A stretch of DNA of 64,000 nt from Chlorophyllum brunneum. Its lineage: Eukaryota; Basidiomycota; Agaricomycetes; Agaricales; Agaricaceae. The notes under the pieces were generated by a model. That model worked only from the letters and a program-made list of their open reading frames with translations, had not been told where the DNA came from and searched no databases. The stretch spans positions 1,302,001 to 1,366,000 of the forward strand of contig OY756145.1 in the NCBI GenBank assembly GCA_963576785.1, given 5' to 3'. Positions 20,515 to 29,217 of this stretch are shown here, in pieces. How positions within the stretch are numbered: the first letter of the stretch is position 1; each line of letters starts with the position of its first letter. A program made the translations under genes and the position numbers.

Positions 20515-21789
20515 CTACTCGGAGCCTTCGACAAAATCCTCTTTCTCCTCTATTTCTTGTTCATCATCCTCGTTGACTTCTCTGATATGGGCTTTCTTGG
20601 GTGCCCGGCAGTTCTTCGAGATGTGGCCCTGTTTACCGCAATTGTAACACGTTATTTTGGTGTACGTGACTTTTGTTTTCTTCCTGCAGTATTTGGCAAT
20701 ATGCCCATAGAGGTTACAATTGTAGCACCTCGGTTTTCCAGTCTGATCGGTGTCTGCCCTTTGTCGTCCTATCTCCATGGGTTGTCCTCTTCCCCCATAG
20801 ATAACTCCAGTGGTGGTTTTGACATCTCCTCTAGTGATGTCCGTTGCTTCGTAACCTTGTCCTACTGCGAGGATCGTGGTTTTCCATTTGCTGTATGTTG
20901 TTGGGACGGAGGTTGTCGGGTAACCTACTATGGTTCGAATAATGTCTGCTCGGGTGTGGCGCTTGAGAAGGAATATCGCGTGTGTGTCGTCTGTTCCTGC
21001 TTGGGCTCTCAATGCTTCGAATTCGATTAAGAAGTCTGCTGTGTTCTTCTTTCCCTGTTTGAACGTCTCTATTTCTCCTTCTGCTATGGCTTTCCTATTC
21101 CCCAAGGAGAATGTGGCTTCTACTTCTTTCGTAAAGTCCTCCCAAACCGGTGTTTTCTTATTCTGGATGGCTTGTAGTTGCGTGTTGGCGTAAGGACCTG
21201 CTAGTCCTCCTTTCATCCTTGCCAAAATGGCTACTATTTTCTGTTCTTCTTCGTCTATCTTGTTGAACATCAGCCATAAGGATATGGCTCTCCACCAATC
21301 GTCAAATTTGGTCCTATCCCCATTGAAATATCCTGGTTCCGGGGCTAGGTTTTTTGGTACGTTGACTTCGTCTGTCATCTCTGGTTCTAATTCTGATTCG
21401 CTGTGTTCGTTTTCGTAAGTCTCTGCGATTTCTATATCGTCTGTGGCGTCGGCGACTTCTGTGTCGAATTCGGCTTCGAATAATAAAGCTGTGTCGATTT
21501 CTTCTTCAACCGGAGCTGGTTCTTCGTCTGTGCTGTGTTCGGATTCTTCCTTGTAGGTTTCGGCGATATCTATATCGGATGTGTTCTCGGCGACTTCTGT
21601 GTCGAATTCGGTTTCAAATAGAGCTGTGGTCTCGTCTACGCTGTGTTCGGATTTCTGCCGTTTAAGGCCTTCAGGGATTTCTGGTTCTGTTGATCGTTTG
21701 GATCCTGTTGCTACGGGTGAACCCTGGATGTCTGTTGGTCTCGGAGCTCTCTGTCTTCTCGGTGTTCTCGATGAGCTACTGCTGCTCAT
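20515..21789 (-). CDS. gag: Gypsy A gag (424 aa)
   Basis: The ATG at 21789 begins a Ser/Arg-rich start (residues 1-45). An acidic segment with an internal duplication follows (residues 56-80 and 101-126; both contain EFDTEVA and DI.IAETY). The capsid-like domain (about 150-290, FNGDRTKFDDWWRAISLW, then ATFSLGNRKAIAEGEIETF) is the retrotransposon gag fold. Two CCHC knuckles follow (355-368 CYNCNLYGHIAKYC and 381-394 CYNCGKQGHISKNC), and then an acidic tail. Two knuckles fit RNA packaging. It is separated from the pol GTG by 60 nt, but the frames overlap. The degenerate copy at 12245-13436 shares the knuckles. Confidence 0.95.
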   Translation of the reverse strand: MSSSSSSRTPRRQRAPRPTDIQGSPVATGSKRSTEPEIPEGLKRQKSEHSVDETTALFETEFDTEVAENTSDIDIAETYKEESEHSTDEEPAPVEEEIDTALLFEAEFDTEVADATDDIEIAETYENEHSESELEPEMTDEVNVPKNLAPEPGYFNGDRTKFDDWWRAISLWLMFNKIDEEEQKIVAILARMKGGLAGPYANTQLQAIQNKKTPVWEDFTKEVEATFSLGNRKAIAEGEIETFKQGKKNTADFLIEFEALRAQAGTDDTHAIFLLKRHTRADIIRTIVGYPTTSVPTTYSKWKTTILAVGQGYEATDITRGDVKTTTGVIYGGRGQPMEIGRQRADTDQTGKPRCYNCNLYGHIAKYCRKKTKVTYTKITCYNCGKQGHISKNCRAPKKAHIREVNEDDEQEIEEKEDFVEGSE

Positions 21790-21859
21790 ATACTGTTGTC
21801 CTGGTCGGAGGCTATTATTCCAAGCCTAGCTACGAATAGTGGCACCTCTCTTGCAAGGT

Positions 21860-21880
21860 GAGTCGAATGACACTTTACCA
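21860..21880 (-). other. Gypsy A primer-binding site candidate
   Basis: Directly after the 5' LTR on the minus strand comes TT, then TGGTAAAGTGTCATTCGAC (21880-21862). The TGG at this place matches the CCA end of a tRNA. I cannot say which tRNA. Confidence 0.55.
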
Positions 21881-21882
21881 AA

Positions 21883-22191
21883 TGTTACGACCTTAGTCTC
21901 TGACTCAGGTTGCAAGCCTTTGGATAAAGGGAAGGAAGTAGAGAGAGGAAGAAGGGATGATACGATTGGTAAAGTGTAAGGAATACATCAAGTATTACTA
22001 CACTTTATATACTAGTGGTAGAGGCTAATAATAAGGGAGTCGAGTAACGGAGTCATAGGAGACGAGTAGAACGAGTCAGGTAGGAGGCACAGCCTCTAGG
22101 GTGATACAGGAGATGAAACGAGTATGAGGGTATACGAGGTAACGGGCGCATGATAGGAATGATAGGAATGAACGGTCTATGATTCGTAACA
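21883..22191 (-). repeat. Gypsy A 5' LTR
   Basis: 309 bp. On the minus strand this is the 5' LTR and so carries the promoter. A TATA-type box (TATATAAAG) lies at 22011-22003. It differs from the 3' LTR by one base. Confidence 0.97.
22003..22011 (-). promoter_or_regulatory. Gypsy A promoter TATA box
   Basis: TATATAAAG on the minus strand within the 5' LTR. It is kept in the gypsy B LTR, where the plus strand also reads CACTTTATATACTAGTG. Confidence 0.5.
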
Positions 22192-23013
22192 CTTATAGTA
22201 GGTCACTGGCCCTGCAGCTTCAAGAAGTTGCTCTTGGTTATCATTCCAAAACTGGGAAAGCCCTCCTATACTACCCCCAAGGCATTCAGGCCTATTGTTC
22301 TCCTAAACACACTTGGTAAACTGGTTGAAAAGATGCTTTCCAACCAAATCCAGTTTGATGCCATTAAGTATGACATCTTTCATCCCTATCAACTTGGAGG
22401 CATTTGCCAATGTTTCACTGAGGATGCCGGGTTGTTCCTTACCCACCTGGTTCATGCTAGGTGGGCCAAGGGCCTCAAGACAAGTGTGGTCACTTTTGAC
22501 ATTGCTCAGTTCTTCCCTTCCTTGAACTATAACATGCTCATGGCCATACTTGCCAAGCAGGGATTCCCACTCAATGTGAGGACCTTTTTTGCTTTTTATT
22601 TAGTAGGCCACTCCACTGTTTACACATGGAATGGCTTTGCCTCTGATCCCAGGGTGCAGATGTGGGTGTTGGACAGGGCTTTGCAATGTTCCCCATCTTC
22701 TCTGGCCTTTATATTGCCCCTCTTATGAAGGTCTTCAACTTGCAGATTACTGGCCCAGGCAGTACTCTGCTGTTATATGTTGACAACAGTACCATTGTTG
22801 TCCAGGCTAAGACCTGGGACAAGAATCTGGATACCCTGAGAAGGGCATACACTATTCTCTTCAATTTATTTGTAGCATTTGCATTTGTTATGGAGCATAA
22901 CAAGTCCAAGCTTTTCCACTTCTCCAGGAAGCCTGGTAACATTAATCTCCCTTGATCTGGGCTTTGGCCTGTTTACAGAGGACACTCCTCTCTGCCCTAA
23001 GACCTATTGGAGG
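22192..23013 (+). pseudogene. LINE B ORF2 part 2: reverse transcriptase core
   Basis: After the TSD, the frame gives LLLVIIPKLGKPSYTTPKAF, then LNTLGKLVEKML, VVTFDIAQFFPSLNYNML (catalytic block A with FDI.QFFP) and LLLYVDNSTIVV (block C). Block C has YVDN in place of Y/FVDD, so the second catalytic Asp is changed to Asn, which would kill the enzyme. A frame change occurs near 22680. The stretch ends at CPKTYWR where the solo LTR entered. Confidence 0.85.
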
Positions 23014-23593
23014 TGTTGAGGAAATGACTATAACAAGTTGTTTGCTAGGGTAGCAGTAAATGCAGTGGGAGAGAATATAAGGTCTACTCACTGAGATAAT
23101 AAGCTTCTATCTGATACCTATAGAAAGGTAATTTGGATAGACAGATATTATTAATGAAGCAGTCAGTGTCAGAGGTAGAGAGGTCAAAGTTGAGAAGATC
23201 AAGACTTGTGTTGTACTCAAGAAGATAAGTGATGATGAAGAAGTTGTTTGATTGAACAAGATGCAGAACATGGTCTGCTACATGGGGTTTATATACATAT
23301 AAGTACATAGATGAGTCATACTACATAAAATACTAGGAATTCATGGAACATTCCTTATGACTCCTACTAACTGCAGCATAGTACCTGCAGAGTACTGTGG
23401 AATGTATTATACCAGTCATTGGAACTATGTAGAATAATCTATCAAGTACCAATTGACATTATGACTCTCATCATATGCAGAGTAACTCATAAGAAGTTAC
23501 TACAGATTGAAGTTACTGGAAAGTAATGGATCAGTCTATTATTATCATAATGACTTCATAGTCTATTTCTAGAATATGTCCGAAACTTTAACA
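23014..23593 (-). repeat. Solo LTR of the copia G family (580 bp)
   Basis: Reverse-complement match over its full length to the copia G LTR (50402-50973), ends TGTTGAGG and TTTAACA. The TSD GGAGG at 23009-23013 and 23594-23598 is exact. Compared with copia G it has lost many CpGs. For example, CCGTAACGAG in G is TATAACAAG here, and TTCAACA is TTTAACA. It is therefore an older copy of the same family that has recombined down to one LTR. Confidence 0.93.
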
Positions 23594-25160
23594 GGAGGTA
23601 CCTGGGCTTTTATTTCAACTGTGTTCTGAATTTCCAGGAGCACTATTCTACCAAAGCCCTCTCTACCATTAAGGCAATGGGGATGCTTGGTAACTCTTTG
23701 TGCAGTTTGACCCCCAAGTAGAAGTGTTTCCTTTACAGGTCATATGTTGTCCCTATTGCAACATATGGCTTCTATCTGTGGTATTTTGACAAGGCTCAAT
23801 GCAAGGGCCTTCTTAAGTCCCTTAACACTATGCAACACAAGACTATATCGTGGATTACCAGTGTATTTTGCACCTTCCCCTCTGGCAGTGCCAAGGCCCT
23901 CACTAGTCTTATCCCTGTCCACCTCCATCTGAAGAAGCTGGCCTCAAGAGCAAACTACCATCTTGCCACCCTCTCCAACACCCATTCTCTTCGATCACTT
24001 CTTGATCATCTGAACACCAAAGGTGCCTCCTCCTACCCTCTCTCTGTCTCCCTTCTGACCAATTGTCTCCTTAGACAGGTCAAAGGTTCTCTTATGGAAG
24101 TAGTTTCCATACTTCTGTTCCTCACTGAACAGTTTGAGCCCTGCTCTGCAGTGGCTCAACCTGGTCATTGTTTCCTGAATTACTTTGCTGCCTAGGTATC
24201 TTTCCACAACTCCCCTTGTTCTTGTGACAAGAGAGCTGTACATATACAGCATCTGAACAGTATCTTAGAATATGCTAATGCCAACCCTCAAGTCCTCACT
24301 GTGGCAATGGACATAAGTCTACTGCTGTAGGGGAAGTTCCAGGCAGTTCCTGCTATCTAGGTTTACTGATCAGACTGGCATATCTTTCAGACAAGACATG
24401 CAGCTGGTCAAGTGACAGCTCCTAATGTGGAGCTGTATGCTATCTGGATTGCAATTGGAAAGGCTACCAGCCTCCCTGACTGTGACTCCATTATCTTGTT
24501 CACCAACTCCCCTGGTGCTGCTAGGAGAGCAGTGGACCCCTCTGTTCACTCAGGCCAGGCTCATTTGCTTGCTGTGTACAATGCTCTTATGGAGTGGTTT
24601 GGGAGTTACCCCAAATACTCTCTTTACATCTGGTACACTTACTCTTTAGAGAAGTGGGCCATTCATGGTATCATACATCAGTACTGTACCAAACTTCAGG
24701 TCTCTGTGGCTTCCTATTTGCAAACCTCTCTTGACTCCCTTTGCCAGAAGGTCATCAAATCCTGCTAGGATGCCTGGATTACTCAATTCCAGGATCCTAC
24801 TTACTTGGGTAGCCAGTTCATGGCTCTCAAAAGGTATAATGGTAAGCCTCTCCAGCCTACTTACCTCTATGGAGGTTTGTGGCTGTCTTCCACCACAGCA
24901 GAGTTCAACTTGCTGTCAGCCCACATGTGTAGGGTTATACTCAACCATATGCCTATTGGGGCCTATAGGTCCCAGTTCTTCCAGGATGAACCTTTTTGGT
25001 GACCATGTGAGGCTCTCTTCAAGTCTCATGTGCATATTCTTACCTTATGTCTGAGGTTTGACTCCTCTAGGGGGTACCCAGCTATACTAGGTGCCCTCAT
25101 CAAGTTCTTGAAGACAAACCCTCAGGTGTTTGCCTTCCCATCCATTCCTCAGGGAATTGG
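23594..25160 (+). pseudogene. LINE B ORF2 part 3: RT thumb, RNase H, C-terminal domain
   Basis: The frame resumes with YLGFYFNCVLNFQEHY and ATYGFYLWYFDKAQC, NTMQHKTISWIT (23830 onward). An RNase H-like region follows (VTAPNVELYAIWIAIGKATS near 24420, LFTNSPGAARRAVDPSVHSG near 24500). The C-terminal segment is LQPTYLYGGLWLS and FLKTNPQVFAF, ending at 25160. Stops occur near 24193, 24330, 24358, 24768 and 25002. Same domain order as LINE E. Confidence 0.8.
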
Positions 25161-25709
25161 ATAACTGGCTTAGGGTAGATGGGTTATTGTCTGACACTGG
25201 AGGCCCTTGGTGAAGACCTGGCAAATATACTTGATAACTAATAAATGGACCTGACCCCTATAGTGACTAGGTGTGGTAAAGATGCCAATAGCCACACAAA
25301 TAGTGTAGCCAATTACTTAGGCAAGAGTGACCATAGCCAGGGGATTGGGTCCAAGTAAAAGGGAGTTGGGTACTTAGTTGGGCTAGTAACTGGGTATGTC
25401 ACTACTGCCAGGCATTTACAGTGAATTAACACCTACTGACTGGGCCTAGTTTTTGGACTGGGTTGCTGGTTGGGGGACCTCCCTACCTGCTTGCTTCCTC
25501 TGGTATCCACTCCCCTACCCTTCAGGCTCAGATGTAGGATGCAACTTTGTCTACTGTTGGTCTTAGGCAACAGTACTTCTGCTTAGTGGGGCATATCCAC
25601 CACTTTTTCATAAATAACTGCTAGTTTACTTTTTGTATTCTGGCTGCAGGCTATGTTCAAGTACCATGTAATAAATCAGCCTTAGGTCACAATTCAAAAA
25701 AAAAAAAAA
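25161..25709 (+). other. LINE B 3' UTR and poly(A)
   Basis: No ORF. Ends AATAAATCAGCCTTAGG... and an A-run at 25695-25709; AATAAA at 25670 is a possible polyadenylation signal. The 3' end lacks the GGACTGCGATTG motif found in the other LINE families. Confidence 0.6.
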
Positions 25710-25712
25710 ATC

Positions 25713-25752
25713 TATAACTTGGTGCAGATCACAACTTACACACTCTAACACA
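25713..25752 (-). repeat. Copia F 3' LTR remnant (about 40 bp)
   Basis: On the minus strand a purine tract AGGGGGGTG precedes TGTTAGAGTGTG, the normal border between copia pol and its 3' LTR. The LTR is cut after about 40 bp by the LINE B A-run. Confidence 0.5.
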
Positions 25753-26970
25753 CCCCCCTAATCCAACCAATCCTTTAACAACTAAGTCCAAGCATAGGGA
25801 TAGAGAATTTGATTTTTTGAGAGTAGACTGCTTTAGTGAATATATCTGCAACTTGTTTTTCTCCTAGTACAAACACTGGATTGATGATTCCTTCTTTCAC
25901 AGTATTTCTAAGCCAGTAGAATTGTAGATCCAGGTACTTTATGCATCTGTGGTACTCTGAACTCTTGGCTACACTGATTCCTGACTTGTTATTAATGTAG
26001 AGAGTCAAAGAGTAGTCCAGGGAGTAGCCAAATTCACTCAGAATATTGCAAGTCCACATGATTTCCTTCCCAGCTTCAATAGTAGCAACATATTCAGCCT
26101 CTGTACTCAAAAGAGTAACAAAACCCTGACATTTAGATGACCAACCAACTGCTCCACTACCCACCAAGGTCACATATCCACCTGTAGCTTATCTTATGGT
26201 CTTGTAAGAGCCATAAGACACATCAGAATAGGTAGTAAACAGTTGCTAGTCATTCTGGGAGCAATAGACAAGCTTATAGTCAATGGTACCCTTCAAATAT
26301 CACAAAAGATGCTTGACTGCAGTCCAATGTGTGGGAGCTGGGTTGTGGTTGAACCTTCCATGGTAGGAGACAGCAAAAGCAATGTCTGGACATGTCATGG
26401 TAGCTAGTGTTAAAGATAAGAACACAAAAGGGGGTAGAAAGGGTAGAGGCAAGATAAAAGAGGATGCAAAGAGAGTAGAGAGCAGATACTCAGATACAGA
26501 CACTGACACTAACACTGACACATAATGAATAAAGGATTTATATTTGGGGAAGCTGGGGTGCTCCTTATATATGTACAGGGGATGGTCTGTATACTACCAA
26601 ATCATGTGACTAACTATCTAAGGCTATCTAGGATAAGATGAGATGAACTAGATAAGATGAGATAATACTAGATAAGCTCAGATAAGATAAGATAGCTGGC
26701 CAACTCTAATAGCTAGATATTGCAGAGAACCAACTGCTGCAAGGTAGGGGACCATTTTCATTGTTTCTTGCTTGTTTGGAGTGGGTACAACATCTGAGAG
26801 GTTGGTTTCAGGTGAGAGAGGGTCTGAACAGGCTTAGAGTTGTCCATATGGTATTGTTCTAAGTTCTTCAATGTATTGCTGCTAGAAGAGCAAAATAGAA
26901 TGGTTCTGAATGTCTTGGTGGACTTGTACAGTGAGTAGAAATGTTGTAGGACCAAGATCTTGAAGTTTGA
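25753..26970 (-). pseudogene. Copia F part 3: end of RT and RNase H
   Basis: Minus-strand order: KLQDLGPTTFLLTVQVHQD (26962-26905), [27 protein letters not shown] (26400 area), then RNase H (LVGSGAVGWSSKCQGFVTL, STEAEYVATIEAGKEIMW, LYINNKSGISVAKSS) and the C-terminal EKQVADIFTKAVYSQKIKF, ending near 25775. Stops and frame changes are present. The first codons continue directly from ELSKHF at 49417-49401, so copia D (26971-49400) was inserted here. A 304-bp solo LTR interrupts it at 26408-26711. Confidence 0.85.
26408..26711 (-). repeat. Solo LTR of family J (304 bp), copy 2
   Basis: Reverse-complement match to 2067-2370, same length. The TSD GCTAG at 26403-26407 and 26712-26716 is exact. It sits in the copia F RT between [10 protein letters not shown] and the upstream YL codons. 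It has the same cluster of nine GATA/TATC cores (about 26615-26695) and the CACTGACACTAACACTGACA repeat near 26500. Confidence 0.9.
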
Positions 26971-27388
26971 TGTTGAACAGCACAGTAATATGCAGTAGCA
27001 AACAGATAATCTGACTTACTGATAGGTTAGTTAGTAGACAGTAATAATCACTACTGGAGTTGCTGAGAGTTGAGTAGAGCAAGGTAGAAATTGAGTAGGT
27101 TGTCTAAAGAAACATAAAGGAATACATGCTGCTTTATATACTAAATGTCTGGGTAGCAAACCCTAAGACCTATGAGTAATGACTATGGAGTTTCTTGAAA
27201 CACTGCAATATCATCAGCGGTGTTCTGTAGCATAATTGGAGCAACAGCAATCAGTCAGCTCATAAAATACATAAGAAAGAAGTGCATAATGTGAGTCAGA
27301 GGGCATAGCCTCAATGACAAATATTAGATGAATAATACTAAAGAGCTAGTCATATGGAATGCAGCTGTAGTAAGCACAAATAACAACA
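26971..27388 (-). repeat. Copia D 3' LTR (418 bp)
   Basis: Plus-strand ends TGTTGAACAG and AATAACAACA. On the minus strand a purine tract (CTAGGAGAAG) lies against its start. It aligns through its length with 48990-49400, with differences mainly C/T and G/A. Confidence 0.9.
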
Positions 27389-27452
27389 CTTCTCCTAGCT
27401 CAAAGTGTAATATGAATCAAGCACCAAACTGAATAGGTAAATAATTGCGACA

Positions 27453-28681
27453 TCATTGGAATTTAATAGTATCCAGACTTTTTGTGCAGATGTCAGTAGG
27501 GTTCTTTTCAGACTCCACATAAAATAGTTCTATTTTGCCTGTCTCAACAAGTTCACAGATGAAATGCCAGTGAATCGTGATATGTTTGGACCAATGTTCA
27601 ACAACTGGGTTGGAGGCCCAGAAGGTCGATCCCAAATTGTCACACATGAGATGTGGAGCAAGCTGTTCAAACCCAATTTCACCTAGTAGCTGATGGATCC
27701 AAATCAGTCGACAAGATGTCTTGCACATGGCAACATACTTGGCTTCTGTGGTAAATGAATCAGAGAAACCTTGAATGAACTTCTTTGATTGCCCATTAAA
27801 AACAAGGCAATAGCATTTTGTACTCAGAAGGTAGTGGCACAGGTATAAACTATGCTTATAGTGCTCCTCTGAAGAACTAGCCATCTGCTGACTGAGTTTC
27901 ACAATGGCATAAGCTATATCAGGTTGTGAGCCAATCATGAGGTACATCAGGGATCCAACAAGTTATTGGTACTTCTGGCAGAACTCAGGGTCAATGGTAC
28001 CCTTATAGGGTAGGAAAGCACATTCTGCCAGAAGAGGCATTTGAGTTAGCCTTGTGGTGACACCAAATTTAGCAAGGACCTTATTGAGATATGAAATCTG
28101 ATTGACATAGATCTGCTTGCAAGATAGTTATGCCAAGAAACTTGGTAGTTTCTCCAAGGTCATGACATTCCAATTGTTCCATGAAGTTTTTCTTCATTTG
28201 ATAATAGAAGGGGCACTTCTTGCCCATAAAGACAACATTGTCAATGTAGATGAGGGCAATCATAATCAAGCCAGTCTTTGGACAGCAATTATAGTATACT
28301 CCAGCATTGGATAGAGATTGCTTGAAACCCATGGCAAGCAGTGACTTTGTCATCATGTGCCACCAAGCCAAGCTGGCTTGCTTAAGGCTATACAATGCTT
28401 TTTGTAACCTTCACACTTTATTTTGTCCAAGTGTGAATCCTTCCAGTTGCTCCATGAAGATTTCTTCATCCAGATTGCCAGATAAATAGGCAGTTTTTAT
28501 GTCAATGCTTTCAATCTCCCAGTCTTCAACTGCTGCTAAAGAGAACAGAAGATGAGAAGTTTTGTCGTGGACAACTGGAGAGAAAAGCTTGTTGTAGTCA
28601 AGACCTTCCTTTTGTAAGAAACCTTTCACCACTAGTCAAGCATGGTGACAACCATCTGACTTAGTATTAAAGACCCATCTA
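27453..28681 (-). pseudogene. Copia D RT core and RNase H
   Basis: Minus order: NRWVFNTKSDG (28680 onward), GFLQKEGLDYNKLFSPVVH, SIDIKTAYLSGNLDEEIFME (RT block A; 28545-28486), YSLKQASLAWWHMM (28395), IALIYIDNVVFMG and the RNase H region 27947-27453 (YLMIGSQPDIAYAIVKLSQQ, TTEAKYVAMCKT, CDNLGSTFWASNPV, NPTDICTKSLDTIKF). The RT active site reads YIDN in place of YVDD, and there are stops and frame changes. Close relative of copia G in this region. Interrupted at 28694 by LINE C. Confidence 0.9.
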
Positions 28682-29217
28682 TTTTTGACAATGTTTTTTT
28701 TTTTTTTTTTAAATCAACAATTTATATAGCAGTGCTCAATCGCAGTCCGCATGTACATACATACAAAGGTAGAACGTATGAAAGGTTCGGAGCAAGGAAA
28801 GTAAACTATTTGTAAACTAACCCCATGAGACTCAACACCATCTAGCGCATACACTAGAAAGATGTTTGGTACCTAAGTTGAACAGTGGGAAGAAGAGTAG
28901 AAGGAATTCGGAGAGAGAGAGTGAAAGAGAGCGATTGATAGAAAGAAACTATCGACTTGCAAACACAAGGGAGAACAACAAATGGTACTAGCATGTGGAG
29001 GGATGTTTTGCCCAGACACCATGGAAAAGATGGATGTTGAATAAAGACTATATAAAATAGTAGATGAGTGAGGAGAAGAGAGGTAGAGAAATGAAATTGA
29101 AATCCATAACCAGGAGAGCATAAGAAAAAGAGAAAAGAAGAAAGGACTCACACAGGCATGGACCCAAACCTCTGATGGACTTGACGACAATACAACGGGG
29201 GTATTGAACTAGCATGG

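Larger units (their letters stand above)
15683..22191 (-). mobile_element. Gypsy A: complete, young chromodomain Ty3/gypsy element
   Basis: Identical-length LTRs (15683-15991 and 21883-22191, 309 bp, one mismatch) flank three long minus-strand ORFs: gag, pol and a third ORF. The TSD is CTTAT at 15678-15682 and 22192-22196. The element interrupts LINE B between the codons for NACL and IVGHW, and removal restores that frame. With 99.7% LTR identity and all three ORFs open, it is the youngest autonomous-looking gypsy here. Codons and sequence are rich in CpG compared with the surrounding relics. Confidence 0.97.
13437..25709 (+). mobile_element. LINE B: old Tad-like LINE, split by gypsy A and a solo LTR
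   Basis: A plus-strand LINE with a partial ORF1, an ORF2 with endonuclease, RT and RNase H, a 3' UTR (about 25160-25690) and an A-run (25695-25709). Two LTR elements interrupt it, each with a perfect 5-bp TSD: gypsy A (15683-22191, CTTAT) and a solo copia LTR (23014-23593, GGAGG). Removing them rejoins the reading frame. The left edge lies against gypsy H without a visible TSD, and the right edge lies against a copia F LTR remnant. A later rearrangement may therefore have removed the original flanks. Confidence 0.85.

Noticed and set aside
13437..25709. TSD for LINE B
   Set aside because: The sequences at 13437 and after 25709 come from different elements (gypsy H and a copia F LTR) and share no repeat, so I did not assign one.
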